Source: Rhodanobacter sp. Root480
Lineage (GTDB): Bacteria > Pseudomonadota > Gammaproteobacteria > Xanthomonadales > Rhodanobacteraceae
Direction of reading: 5' to 3'
DNA length: 64,000 bases
Assembly: GCF_001426645.1 (NCBI RefSeq)
Contig: NZ_LMEX01000002.1
Coordinates: 826,322-890,321, forward strand
The translations under genes were made by a program, and so were the position numbers. The notes below the pieces were generated by a model that worked only from the letters and a program-made list of their open reading frames with translations, was not told the origin of the DNA and did no database searches. Each line of letters opens with the position of its first letter. The stretch's first letter is position 1. Of the stretch, positions 27,317 to 35,985 are shown in pieces.

Positions 27317-27340
27317 GCGTGCGCGCGGTACGACAGCCAT

Positions 27341-27367
27341 AAAAAAAGCCCGCCGAAGCGGGCTTTT
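27341..27367. terminator. Bidirectional intrinsic terminator
   Basis: A7, then GCCCGC-CGAA-GCGGGC, then TTTT. It ends the HxlR gene on the forward strand and cspA on the reverse strand. Confidence 0.9.
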
Positions 27368-27393
27368 CAAAGATCGCTCAAGTCCGGCTGGAC

Positions 27394-27603
27394 TCAGGCA
27401 ACCTGGACTTCCTCAGCCTGCAGGCCTTTCTGGCCCTTGGTGACGACGAACGTGACGCGCTGGCCTTCCTGCAGGGACTTGAAGCCCGTGCCCTGGATCG
27501 CGCGGAAATGCACGAACAGGTCGTCACCGCTTTCCGGGGTGATGAAGCCAAAACCTTTGGCGTCGTTGAACCACTTGACTGTACCGCTCTGACGATCCGA
27601 CAT
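27394..27603 (-). CDS. cspA: Cold-shock protein (CspA family)
   Basis: A 69-residue single cold-shock domain with both RNA-binding motifs, KGFGFIT (RNP1) and LFVHFRAI (RNP2). It acts as an RNA chaperone. About 260 bases separate it from the divergent xthA start, leaving room for the long structured 5' leader usual for this family, although no specific element could be assigned. The symbol marks the family, not a particular paralog. Confidence 0.93.
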   Translation of the reverse strand: MSDRQSGTVKWFNDAKGFGFITPESGDDLFVHFRAIQGTGFKSLQEGQRVTFVVTKGQKGLQAEEVQVA

Positions 27604-27862
27604 GTAACATTACCTTTGAAGCATTGATGGTTTGCGGCTTGGAGCGAAATGCACTTGACCGCAATAGAAGCAGGCACTCTGGGTTGCCCCAAACCCCTGC
27701 CTCGCCAGCATACACTGGAATGCAAGCTTTTGGTGAATATAGTTTCCCGTGGGTTTTGCGCCTCGTTGGCACCACTGGAACACGCCGCCCGACAAGCCTG
27801 CCAAACCGCCTGACGGCGCCGTTTCCTCCGGTTTCCATCCGTTCATCGCCTACAATGGCTGA

Positions 27863-28642
27863 ATGAAAATTGCCTCGTGGAACGTCAACTCACTGAAGGT
27901 ACGGCTGCCGCACCTGACCCAGTGGCTGGCCGATGCGCAGCCCGACGTGGTGGCGCTGCAGGAAACCAAGCTGGAAGACGCGAAGTTTCCCGTCGACGAG
28001 CTGGCGGCTGCCGGGTATCAGGCGGTGTTTTCCGGCCAGAAAACCTATAACGGCGTGGCCATCCTGGCCCGCGACGAGCCGCGCGACATCGTCACCGACA
28101 TCCCCGGCCTGGACGACCCGCAGCGGCGCATCCTGGCTGCCAGCGTGGGCGGGTTGCGCGTGGTGAACCTGTACGTCGTCAACGGCAAGGCAGTGGGCGA
28201 CCCGAAATACGCGTACAAGCTGGACTGGCTGGCGCGGGTGCGCGACTTCCTGGCCGACGAACTGACCCGTCATCCACGATTGGTCGTGCTGGGCGATTTC
28301 AACATCTGCCCGGACGACCGCGACGTCTACGACGCGGCGGCATGGGGCGAGGACATCCTGTGCTCACCGCCGGAGCGGGCGGGCCTGAAGGCCATCACCG
28401 ACCTGGGCCTGCACGACAGCTTCCGCCTGTTCGAATCCGAACCCGGCCACTACAGCTGGTGGGATTACCGCCAGGCCGCGTTCCGCCGAAATTTGGGCCT
28501 GCGCATCGACCTGATCCTGATCGGCGAAGCCCTCAAATCCGTCGCCCGCGCCGCCACCATCGACCGCGAACCACGACGCTGGGAGCGGCCCTCCGATCAC
28601 ACCCCGGTGATGCTCGAGCTCGATCTGGAGGCATGCCGGTGA
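27863..28642 (+). CDS. xthA: Exodeoxyribonuclease III (AP endonuclease)
   Basis: A 259-residue EEP-family nuclease with MKIASWNVNSLKVRLPHL, the metal-binding Glu in LQETKLED, the catalytic GDFNICPDD, and the C-terminal LRIDLILI and SDHTPVMLEL. It repairs abasic sites and removes 3' blocks. Start and length match the family. Confidence 0.95.
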   Translation: MKIASWNVNSLKVRLPHLTQWLADAQPDVVALQETKLEDAKFPVDELAAAGYQAVFSGQKTYNGVAILARDEPRDIVTDIPGLDDPQRRILAASVGGLRVVNLYVVNGKAVGDPKYAYKLDWLARVRDFLADELTRHPRLVVLGDFNICPDDRDVYDAAAWGEDILCSPPERAGLKAITDLGLHDSFRLFESEPGHYSWWDYRQAAFRRNLGLRIDLILIGEALKSVARAATIDREPRRWERPSDHTPVMLELDLEACR

Positions 28643-28751
28643 ACGCGTCCGCCTGCCTCGTCATCCGGCGATCATCCGGCACCGACGTACACTTTCCCTG
28701 CCGCCCGTGCTGCCCGCAACGGGCGCGATGCGACCACGAACAGGTTTTGAG

Positions 28752-29429
28752 ATGACTGCCAAGAGTGAATGGCCCAGCTCGCTGGACGACAGCGAACTGG
28801 ATGAACTGGACCGCTACCTGCGCGCCCACACGGGCGCGGACGACCTGCTGCTCGACGGCGTGCATGGCCTGCTCAGCGCGCTGGCGGTCGGCCCCCTGCT
28901 GGTGCTGCCGGAGGAGTGGCTGCCCGAAGTGCTGCACGAACCCTTCGCCGACGAGGCTGAGGGCAACCGCGTGCTGGCGTTGCTGGCCAAGCTCAACGAC
29001 TCGATCAGCGCCGAGCTCGACGTGGATGCGTACGAGCCGATCCTGGGTGAGGTGGAACTGGAAACCGGCATGATGCTGTCCGCCGCGGGCTGGTGCGAAG
29101 GCTTCAGCCGCGGTATCGACCTGCGTGCCGGCCTGTGGGAAAGCCGCCTCAGCGAAGACCCGCAACTGATGGAACTGCTGGGGCCGGTGATGGCGCTGGC
29201 GGTCGACGAAGGCGTGCTCAGCGCCGACGCCGAGTTCGAGAAACTCAGCGACGACGAATACGACGAATGCCTGGCACAGGTGGCTGCCGTGCTGGTGGCG
29301 GTCAACCAGTACTGGCAAGCCAAGCCGGCCACCGAGGCCGAGGTGGAGACGATGGTGCTGCAGCAGCGCCCGGGCAACGACGACGACCACTCGCCGCCGC
29401 GCCAGCGCAGCGGTCACTGGGTGCACTGA
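28752..29429 (+). CDS. UPF0149 family protein (YecA/YgfB-like)
   Basis: The protein has 225 residues from the ATG MTAKSEWPSSLDD, strongly acidic. The pattern LLLDGVHGLLSALAVGP and the helical body ending with VAAVLVAVNQYWQ match the UPF0149 (YecA-like) family. No C-terminal SEC-C metal motif is present. Function unknown in general. Confidence 0.82.
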   Translation: MTAKSEWPSSLDDSELDELDRYLRAHTGADDLLLDGVHGLLSALAVGPLLVLPEEWLPEVLHEPFADEAEGNRVLALLAKLNDSISAELDVDAYEPILGEVELETGMMLSAAGWCEGFSRGIDLRAGLWESRLSEDPQLMELLGPVMALAVDEGVLSADAEFEKLSDDEYDECLAQVAAVLVAVNQYWQAKPATEAEVETMVLQQRPGNDDDHSPPRQRSGHWVH

Positions 29430-29467
29430 CAGAACATTGCGGGGACGGGAATCTGGCGAGGTGATCC

Positions 29468-30214
29468 ATGTCGGCAATGGGCCTGTACACACCGCTGAAT
29501 ATCCTCAAACCGGTGGCGGCCGGGATATGGATCGCCGATGGCCCGCTCGTGTACATGGCTGCATTCGGCATGCGCGCGCCGTTCCCCACCCGCATGACGC
29601 TGGTTCAACTGGCCGATGGCGAGCTGTGGTGCCATTCCCCGATCGCGCCGGATCAGGCCTTGTTCGCGGCCATCGACGCGCTCGGCCCGGTGCGCCACCT
29701 GGTGTCGCCGAACCTGCTGCATTACGCGCACATCGCCGCGTGGAAACAGCGCTACCCGCAGGCGCACGCGTGGGCCTCGCCCGGCGTGCGCGAGCGCGCC
29801 GCCTGCCAACACATCGAGGTGCACTTCGATGCCGACCTCGACGATGCGCCGCCACCGGACTGGGCTGCCACGATCGACCAGTTGCACTTTCGTGGCAGCC
29901 GGGCGATGCAGGAAATCGTGTTTCTGCACCGCGCCAGCGCCACGCTGATCCTGGCTGACCTGATCGAGAACTTCGAGGCCGAAAAACTGCCGACAGCGAT
30001 GCGCTGGATGGCGCGGCTCGGCGGCGTGATCGATCCCGACGGCAAGGCACCGCTGGACCTGCGCTTGACCTACGCCGGGCACAAGGCCCAGGCCCGCGCA
30101 TCGCTTGCACGCATGCGGGCATGGCAACCGCAACGGGTGATCCTTGCCCATGGCCGCTGCTATCTGGAAAACGCGGCGACCGAGCTGGCCCGTGCGTTTC
30201 GCTGGCTGGAATGA
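29468..30214 (+). CDS. DUF4336 protein (metallo-beta-lactamase-like fold)
   Basis: A 248-residue protein matching the DUF4336 pattern: LWCHSPIAPDQAL, then LGPVRHLVSPNLLHYAHIAAWKQRYP, then LADLIENF, and a C-terminal VILAHGRCY. The family is related to metallo-beta-lactamase hydrolases but has a reduced metal site. Role unknown. It follows the YecA-like gene by 38 bases and may be co-transcribed. Confidence 0.8.
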   Translation: MSAMGLYTPLNILKPVAAGIWIADGPLVYMAAFGMRAPFPTRMTLVQLADGELWCHSPIAPDQALFAAIDALGPVRHLVSPNLLHYAHIAAWKQRYPQAHAWASPGVRERAACQHIEVHFDADLDDAPPPDWAATIDQLHFRGSRAMQEIVFLHRASATLILADLIENFEAEKLPTAMRWMARLGGVIDPDGKAPLDLRLTYAGHKAQARASLARMRAWQPQRVILAHGRCYLENAATELARAFRWLE

Positions 30215-30320
30215 CCTCAGCGTTGCACCCCGGGAACAATCCGTTCCCGCGCCGATGCTTGGATAAGCGGCCGAACGGGGCCATCTTGGCGGGCAATCCC
30301 ACCCTTTACCGGAGCAAGCC

Positions 30321-31154
30321 ATGAGCGACCGCCACATCACCCACCGCATCCGCGGCACCGATACTTCAGACGGCGCCGGCGTGAAGCTCAAACGCATCAT
30401 CGGCCAGCCCGGACTGGACATGCTCGACCCGTTCCTGCTGCTGGACGAATTCCGTTCCGACAGTGCCGACGACTACATCGCCGGCTTCCCCGAGCATCCG
30501 CATCGCGGCTTCGAAACCGTCACCTACATGCTGGCTGGCCGCATGCAGCATCACGACAACCACGGCAACAGGGGCGACCTCACGCCCGGCAGCGTGCAGT
30601 GGATGACGGCCGGTCGCGGCATCCTGCATTCGGAAATGCCGCAGCAGGAGAACGGCCTGATGTGGGGTTTCCAGCTCTGGGTGAACCTGCCGGCCAGCGA
30701 CAAGATGACGGCCCCGCGTTACCAGGACATCGGCCCCGAACGGATCCCGGTGGTGCACCCGGCCGAGGGCGTCGAGGTCAAGGTGATCGCCGGCGAACTG
30801 GCCGGCGCCACCGGCCCGGTCGAAGGCGTGGTCACCGCACCGATCTATCTCGACATCGCGCTGCAACCGGGCGCACAGCTGGCGCTGGACTTGCCCGCCG
30901 GCCACCACGGTTTCGCCTATGTGTTCGACGGCGAATCAGCCATCGTTGGCGGCGAACGGCTGCAGCGCAGCGAGCTGGGCGTGCTGTCCGACGGCGACAC
31001 GCTGCAACTGACCGGCGGCGCGCAACCCTCACGCCTGCTGGTGGTCGCCGGCAAACCGCTCAACGAACGCGTCGCGCGCTACGGACCGTTCGTGATGAAT
31101 ACACCCGAGCAGATCCAGGAAGCCATCGCCGACTTCCGCGCCGGCAAGTTCTGA
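30321..31154 (+). CDS. Pirin family protein
   Basis: A 277-residue bicupin with the pirin core FPEHPHRGFETVTYMLAG (metal-binding His residues) and MTAGRGILHSEMP. The C-terminal half carries the second cupin. Bacterial pirins have quercetinase or regulatory roles; which applies here is not visible. The SD GGAGC precedes the ATG. Confidence 0.92.
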   Translation: MSDRHITHRIRGTDTSDGAGVKLKRIIGQPGLDMLDPFLLLDEFRSDSADDYIAGFPEHPHRGFETVTYMLAGRMQHHDNHGNRGDLTPGSVQWMTAGRGILHSEMPQQENGLMWGFQLWVNLPASDKMTAPRYQDIGPERIPVVHPAEGVEVKVIAGELAGATGPVEGVVTAPIYLDIALQPGAQLALDLPAGHHGFAYVFDGESAIVGGERLQRSELGVLSDGDTLQLTGGAQPSRLLVVAGKPLNERVARYGPFVMNTPEQIQEAIADFRAGKF

Positions 31155-31209
31155 GGCGAACCCTGCCGGCGCCATCACCTCGCATCGAGGGGTGCGCCGG
31201 CAAACCGGT

Positions 31210-31770
31210 TTATCGTTCTTCCGCCGGTGCACTCGTATGGGCGGACGGACGGCAGGCCCAGTCGATAATGGCGGCCAGACTTGCCTCCACGCCGTGTTCC
31301 TCGCTGACCCGCAAAGCATCCTCGTCCGCGCCCGGTTCTTCCAGCGTGGCCAGTTGGCTGTCCAGCAGCGATGGCGGCATGAAGTGGTTGCGGCTGCGCA
31401 TGCGCCGGGCCAGCTCGTCGTGGGGTACGTGCAGGTAGGCGAAACGCACGCCGGCGCCGGCCTGGCGCAAGCAGTCGCGGTAGACGCGGCGCAGTGCCGA
31501 GCACGCCACGACGGCGCTTTCACCGCGTTGCAGCCGCTGCGACATCCATTCGGCGATCGCCTGCAGCCACGGCCAGCGATCCTCGTCGTTCAGCGGCGTG
31601 CCCGCGCTCATCTTTGCGACGTTCGCCGGCGGATGCACGCTGTCTCCCTCGAGGAACGCCCAGCCCAGCTTCTGCGCCAGCTCCCGGGCCATGGTGGTCT
31701 TGCCCGAACCGGATACGCCCATGACCACGACGACCGTGGCCTGATCACCCTGCTGCCTCTCGCCTGTCAC
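31210..31770 (-). CDS. gntK: Gluconokinase (GntK type)
   Basis: A 186-residue P-loop kinase with Walker A GVSGSGKTT near residue 18, the substrate-binding LEGDSVHPPANVAKM, and CSALRRVYRD with RMRSRNHFMP. It phosphorylates gluconate to 6-phosphogluconate. It is convergent with the pirin gene. Confidence 0.92.
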   Translation of the reverse strand: MTGERQQGDQATVVVVMGVSGSGKTTMARELAQKLGWAFLEGDSVHPPANVAKMSAGTPLNDEDRWPWLQAIAEWMSQRLQRGESAVVACSALRRVYRDCLRQAGAGVRFAYLHVPHDELARRMRSRNHFMPPSLLDSQLATLEEPGADEDALRVSEEHGVEASLAAIIDWACRPSAHTSAPAEER

Positions 31771-32162
31771 GTGCTCGCTGCCTCTGTGTCGCGGGCCGTT
31801 ACCTTACTTCACCTGCCGCACGCCGGCCACGGCGGGCACTTTTCTTGCTTCAAACGGGTGGCGGCAGCGCGCCACGCCCGTGGCGAGCGAAATCCGATGC
31901 GCGATTGACGTGCGGTGACACAAAAGATCGCCAAGCGTCAAGCATCGGCTAAAGATCTCCGGGCGCCGGCCGAAGCGTTAAGTAAGCGTTTCTACGAAAA
32001 ACGAGCCGGATGAGGGATGAAAAGGGGCGCCGTTGGCTACAGGCCTTGTTTCGGTCTGGCTCTCGGGTTAAATGTCCGTTAATATTTCACACCAGGTCCG
32101 CCTGTACCCTTAAGTTGTTGTACTGGACGAGGAAATAACAGCCAAGTGGCTGTTTTAAAAAG
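31771..32162. promoter_or_regulatory. 392-base gap with sigma-28-like promoter and leader hairpin
   Basis: No gene is supported here. TAAAGATC at 31950-31957, an 11-base spacer and GCCGAAGC at 31969-31976 resemble a FliA (sigma-28) promoter. At 32137-32154 AACAGCCA-AG-TGGCTGTT forms a perfect 8-bp stem followed by TTAAAAAG and the ATG of the SPFH gene. The only good SD, GAGGAAA at 32129-32135, lies on the far side of the stem. Confidence 0.45.
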
Positions 32163-32630
32163 ATGAACACGCTCATTTCGGTCATGGTTCTGGGGTCCGC
32201 ACTGGCACTGCTCGCCAGCGCGATCAAGCATGTGCCCGCCGGACAGGTCTACAGCCTGCATCGGCTCGGGAAGCCGGCGCGGCTGCTGCAGCCGGGCGTG
32301 CACATGGTGATGCCGCTGCTGGAGCGCGTGGCGCACAAGATCAACCTCGCCGGCCAGGTGCTGCGGCTGGAAGAGTCGATGGCCGACAACACCCATGACG
32401 TCCGCGGCACCGTGTATTGGCAGGTGCTGGAACCTGAGCGCGCCGACGCGGTGATCGATCAGGTCGACCAGTTGATCCGCCGCGGGGCCATCGCCGCCAT
32501 GCACGACGAGCCGCTGGCCGGTGAAGCCGCCGACCGCCGCGTAATGGGTACGCGGATGAAGCAGGCGTTGAACAGCGCGTTGCGCGAACGCGGCATGATG
32601 GTCACGCGGGTGGATCTCGACCTGGCTTGA
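32163..32630 (+). CDS. Small SPFH/band-7-like membrane-anchored protein
   Basis: The protein has 155 residues with an N-terminal hydrophobic anchor (about 1-20) followed by a short SPFH-like core: HVPAGQVYSLHRLGKPARLLQPGVHMVMPL, then VRGTVYWQVLEPERA and a final LRERGMMVTRVDLDL. Typical SPFH proteins are twice as long and have a coiled coil; this one stops after the domain. Its role is unknown. Translation may depend on the leader stem-loop just before the start. Confidence 0.72.
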   Translation: MNTLISVMVLGSALALLASAIKHVPAGQVYSLHRLGKPARLLQPGVHMVMPLLERVAHKINLAGQVLRLEESMADNTHDVRGTVYWQVLEPERADAVIDQVDQLIRRGAIAAMHDEPLAGEAADRRVMGTRMKQALNSALRERGMMVTRVDLDLA

Positions 32631-32656
32631 TCACACCAGGCACCCAGCGCGAACCG

Positions 32657-32678
32657 ACCCGCCGTCCGGCGGGTTTTT
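32657..32678 (+). terminator. Intrinsic terminator after the SPFH gene
   Basis: ACCCGCC-GTCC-GGCGGGT followed by TTTT, starting 27 bases after the stop codon. Confidence 0.9.
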
Positions 32679-32756
32679 GTTGGGCGACGCGCTGGCATCC
32701 GTGCTGCGTGAACGGGATACTGCCGCGGCACCGCAGCGACCCGACCGCCACCACCG

Positions 32757-32785
32757 TGCGCGATCGCGACTGAAGTCGCTCCTAC
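32757..32785. repeat. Half copy of the type A REP-like palindrome
   Basis: Contains GCGACTGAAGTCGCTCC, the right arm of the type A element, without its left partner. It lies 23 bases before rsmG. Confidence 0.6.
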
Positions 32786-32807
32786 CACCCTCGTTTCAGG
32801 AATCACC

Positions 32808-33446
32808 ATGGCAGCGCGCGACGCCTTGCAGGCACGGCTCGAACAGGGCATCGATCAACTGGGTTTGCAACTGCCGGCCGACGCGGTTTCACGGCTGCTG
32901 GATTACCAAGCGCTGCTGGAGCGCTGGAACGCCACCTACAACCTCACCGCCGTGCGCGATCCGGCGGAAATGGTCACCCGCCACCTGCTCGATTCGCTGG
33001 CGATCCTGCCCTATGTGCAAGGCGCCACCCTGGCCGACCTGGGCACCGGCCCGGGACTGCCGGGGATCGTGCTGGCGATTGCCGCGCCGGGGCGCGAGAT
33101 CCTGCTGGTGGACTCCAACGGCAAGAAGGTGCGCTTCCTGCGCGAGGCGATCCGCGCGCTCAAGCTCGATGGGGTGCGCGCACTGCAATCACGGGTGGAA
33201 GACGTCGAGGGCCAGTATGACTGCGTGACCGCGCGCGCCTTCGCCAGCCTCGCCGACATGCTGGGCTGGGGCGGCCAGTTGCTGGCGCCGGACGGCATCT
33301 GGCTGGCGATGAAGGGCAAGCGCCCCGACGACGAACTGCCCGGCATCCCGCCCGGCTTCGCCGTTCGCAGCACGCATGAACTGGCTGTGCCTGGCCTGCC
33401 CGCCGAACGCCACCTGCTGGTGATCGGGCGCACATCCGCCAGGTGA
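32808..33446 (+). CDS. rsmG: 16S rRNA (guanine527-N7)-methyltransferase
   Basis: This 212-residue SAM-dependent methyltransferase has NLTAVRDPAEMVTRHLLDS, the SAM loop DLGTGPGLPGIVLA, and the C-terminal VARAFASL-like TARAFASLADML. It methylates G527 of 16S rRNA; loss gives streptomycin tolerance in many bacteria. It is followed by parA and parB, the order seen near many proteobacterial origins. Confidence 0.95.
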   Translation: MAARDALQARLEQGIDQLGLQLPADAVSRLLDYQALLERWNATYNLTAVRDPAEMVTRHLLDSLAILPYVQGATLADLGTGPGLPGIVLAIAAPGREILLVDSNGKKVRFLREAIRALKLDGVRALQSRVEDVEGQYDCVTARAFASLADMLGWGGQLLAPDGIWLAMKGKRPDDELPGIPPGFAVRSTHELAVPGLPAERHLLVIGRTSAR

Positions 33447-33509
33447 CGGACAGCGCGGGGCTGGGCGACGCATTACACTAGGGGTTCCCGCGCACGGTAG
33501 CTACCATCC

Positions 33510-34364
33510 ATGGCCCGCATCATCGCTGTCGCCAACCAGAAGGGCGGCGTCGGCAAGACCACCACGGCAGTCAACCTCGCTGCGGCATTGGCCGCCGCGA
33601 AACGCAAGGTATTGCTGGTGGACCTGGACCCGCAGGGCAACGCCACGATGGCGTCGGGGATCAGCAAGCGCGACCACCGCCCCAACGGCTGCGACGTGTT
33701 GCTGGAAGAGGCCACCGTCGCCGAAGCGATCGTGGCCACCGACGCGCATTACGACCTGCTGCCCGGCAACGGCGACCTCACCGCCGCCGAGCTGAAGCTG
33801 ATGGACGCGTTGGCGCGCGAGCACCGGTTGAAGGAACAACTGGCCAAGGTGACCGGCGACTACGACACCATCCTGATCGACTGCCCGCCCTCGCTGAACC
33901 TGCTGACCTTGAATGCGTTGACCGCCGCCAATGGCGTACTGATTCCGGTGCAATGCGAGTATTTCGCGCTGGAAGGCCTGTCCAGCCTGCTCGAAACCAT
34001 CAAGGCGGTGCGCCAGCGCCTGAACCCCACGCTGGAAGTGGAAGGCCTGCTGCGCACCATGTACGACGTGCGCAACAACCTGGGCAACGAGGTTTCCGCC
34101 CAGCTCACCCAGCATTTCGGCGACAAGGTGCTGCGCTCGATCATCCCGCGCAACGTGCGCCTGGCCGAAGCACCCAGCCACGGCCAGCCGATTCATCTGT
34201 ACGACCGCAGCTCGCGTGGCGCGATCGCCTATGTCGGCCTGGCCGGCGAGATGATCCGGCGCGAACGCAATCAGGCCGCTGCCGGCGCGGCAGCCGATGC
34301 CGCCACGCATGATCACGAACACCCGGTAACGCATGACGCCGTCGCCGGCATTCACCAGGAATAA
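33510..34364 (+). CDS. parA: Chromosome partitioning ATPase ParA (Soj)
   Basis: The protein has 284 residues with the deviant Walker A KGGVGKTTT (about 11-19), DLDPQGNAT, and the Walker B-type ILIDCPPSLNLLT. It drives chromosome segregation with ParB, encoded 2 bases downstream. The C-terminal 35 residues are a low-complexity Ala/His-rich tail beyond the usual family length. Confidence 0.95.
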   Translation: MARIIAVANQKGGVGKTTTAVNLAAALAAAKRKVLLVDLDPQGNATMASGISKRDHRPNGCDVLLEEATVAEAIVATDAHYDLLPGNGDLTAAELKLMDALAREHRLKEQLAKVTGDYDTILIDCPPSLNLLTLNALTAANGVLIPVQCEYFALEGLSSLLETIKAVRQRLNPTLEVEGLLRTMYDVRNNLGNEVSAQLTQHFGDKVLRSIIPRNVRLAEAPSHGQPIHLYDRSSRGAIAYVGLAGEMIRRERNQAAAGAAADAATHDHEHPVTHDAVAGIHQE

Positions 34365-34366
34365 GC

Positions 34367-35236
34367 ATGGCCGCTGCAAAAAAACGTGGGCTTGGACGCG
34401 GGCTCGACGCCCTGCTCGGCGGCGACGGCCCGGACACCCCGCCGCTGACCGAACAGGAAGGCGAGCTGCGCGTGCTGCCGATCCAGCAGATCCAGCCCGG
34501 CAAATACCAGCCGCGGCGACACTGGAACGAAGAGGCGCTGGAGGAATTGGCCGCCTCGATCAAGGCCCAAGGCCTGATCCAGCCGGTGGTGGTGCGGGCG
34601 CTGGGCAAGAACAGCTACGAGCTGATCGCCGGTGAGCGGCGCTGGCGTGCGGCGCAACGCGCGCAATTGGCCGAACTGCCCGCGCTGGTAAAGCGCGTAC
34701 CGGAAGAATCCGTGCCCGCGATGGCACTGATCGAGAACATCCAGCGCGAGGATCTCACCCCGCTGGAAGAGGCCGACGCGCTGAAGCGGCTGATCGACGA
34801 TTTCGACCTCACCCACCAGCAAGCCGCCGATGCCGTGGGCCGCTCGCGCGCCGCGGTCTCCAACCTGCTGCGGCTCACCGAATTGCCCGCCTCGATCAAG
34901 AAACTGCTGGACGAGGGCAAGCTGGAAATGGGCCACGCCCGCTGCCTGCTGACCCTGCCCGAGCGCGATGCCGAAGCGCTGGCACTGGAAGCCTCGCGCA
35001 ACGGCTGGACGGTACGCGAGCTGGAGGAGGCCGCGCGCCGCGCGCAGACCGAGCCGAAGGGCAAGGCGAAGAACAGCCCGTCCCGCGACCCCAACGTCGC
35101 CGACCTGGAACGCGAACTGGGCGAGCGCCTGGCCGCGCGGGTGGAACTGGCGCAAGGCCGCGGCGGCCGCGGCAAGCTGGTGATCCACTACCACAGCAAC
35201 GACGAGCTCGAAGGCATCCTGGGCAAGATCCGCTGA
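34367..35236 (+). CDS. parB: Chromosome partitioning protein ParB (Spo0J)
   Basis: The protein has 289 residues: a basic start, the CTP-binding ParB/Srx domain with PGKYQPRRHW and IAGERRWRAA, a helix-turn-helix (TQQ-like THQQAADAVGRSRAAVSN) and a C-terminal dimerisation domain. It loads at parS sites and spreads along DNA. No canonical parS was noticed in this window. Confidence 0.95.
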   Translation: MAAAKKRGLGRGLDALLGGDGPDTPPLTEQEGELRVLPIQQIQPGKYQPRRHWNEEALEELAASIKAQGLIQPVVVRALGKNSYELIAGERRWRAAQRAQLAELPALVKRVPEESVPAMALIENIQREDLTPLEEADALKRLIDDFDLTHQQAADAVGRSRAAVSNLLRLTELPASIKKLLDEGKLEMGHARCLLTLPERDAEALALEASRNGWTVRELEEAARRAQTEPKGKAKNSPSRDPNVADLERELGERLAARVELAQGRGGRGKLVIHYHSNDELEGILGKIR

Positions 35237-35269
35237 CACAAGGCGGAGCGGGGTCTTCACTACTTCCTT

Positions 35270-35347
35270 TGTGGGAGCGACTTCAGTCGCGATGCTCTTT
35301 CTTTGGGGCTCCAGGGCAGAAGCATCGCGACTGAAGTCGCTCCCACA
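35270..35347. repeat. REP-like palindrome, type A, copy 3
   Basis: The arms TGTGGGAGCGACTTCAGTCG and its exact complement enclose GCGATGCTCTTT. It lies between the convergent parB and lipoprotein genes. Confidence 0.85.
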
Positions 35348-35356
35348 GAAGCAGTT

Positions 35357-35893
35357 TCAGGACTTCGTCGGCGCTGTCGATACCGCCGCCTTGCCGGCGT
35401 GGCATTCGAAGTGGAATACGTAGTCGAGACTGAACGGCTTGGTCTCGCTTTCCACCACATGGCTCTCGCCCTCGGCATCGGCCGCCCAGCGGTCGATGGT
35501 CAGCGGGTTGAATTCCCACTGCAGCGCGGCAGCACGTACGGCAGCGATGAACGCACGGCGGCCGGCATCAGCCTGCGCCTCGCCTGCCACGCGCACCTCG
35601 CTCACCGCTCCCTTGTCATCCACGATCAGCATGGCCTGCACGTCCTGCGGCGGCGGGCAGGTGCCGAGCAGGCTGGCCGGGTAGGTGGGGGTTACGCGCT
35701 TGAATGGCGTGGCGCCGCTGGACACTTCGCCCATCGCCAGCTGGTAGTGCTCCGTGCCGGGCTCGGCCACCTCATGCCAGGAGGCTTCGCCGGTGGCCGG
35801 GGGTGTCGGTAGCGGCTTGGTGGTCACGCAACCGGCCAGCCATACCAGCAGGCTGCGGAAGCCGATGCGCACCATGGTTGCCCGTTTCATCAT
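35357..35893 (-). CDS. Putative lipoprotein with TonB-C-like domain
   Basis: The protein has 178 residues from MMKRATMV, with GGAAGGA upstream. A lipobox-type LAGC lies near residue 22. The rest has the pattern of a secretin/TonB C-terminal-like fold: FKRVTPTYPASLLGTCPPPQDVQAMLIVDDKGAVSEVRV and AAVRAALQWEF-like sequence, as in energy-transducer TonB C-termini. It lacks a TonB membrane anchor, so it is probably a periplasmic lipoprotein of unknown role. It follows the atp operon terminator. Confidence 0.7.
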   Translation of the reverse strand: MMKRATMVRIGFRSLLVWLAGCVTTKPLPTPPATGEASWHEVAEPGTEHYQLAMGEVSSGATPFKRVTPTYPASLLGTCPPPQDVQAMLIVDDKGAVSEVRVAGEAQADAGRRAFIAAVRAAALQWEFNPLTIDRWAADAEGESHVVESETKPFSLDYVFHFECHAGKAAVSTAPTKS

Positions 35894-35935
35894 CGGCGTC
35901 CTTCCCTGCGGCCAAAGCTGCATGGTGCCCACACG

Positions 35936-35958
35936 AAAACGCCGGCACAAGGCCGGCG
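35936..35958 (-). terminator. Terminator of the atp operon
   Basis: On the reverse strand CGCCGGC-CTTGT-GCCGGCG is followed by TTTTCG, 28 bases after the atpC stop codon. Confidence 0.85.
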
Positions 35959-35985
35959 CTTCGTGGCTTTCCGATGGACCGGAAA

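Noticed and set aside
33510..35236. Canonical parS site near parAB
   Set aside because: I looked for TGTTTCACGTGAAACA-like sequence around the genes and did not see one; the site may be outside the window.
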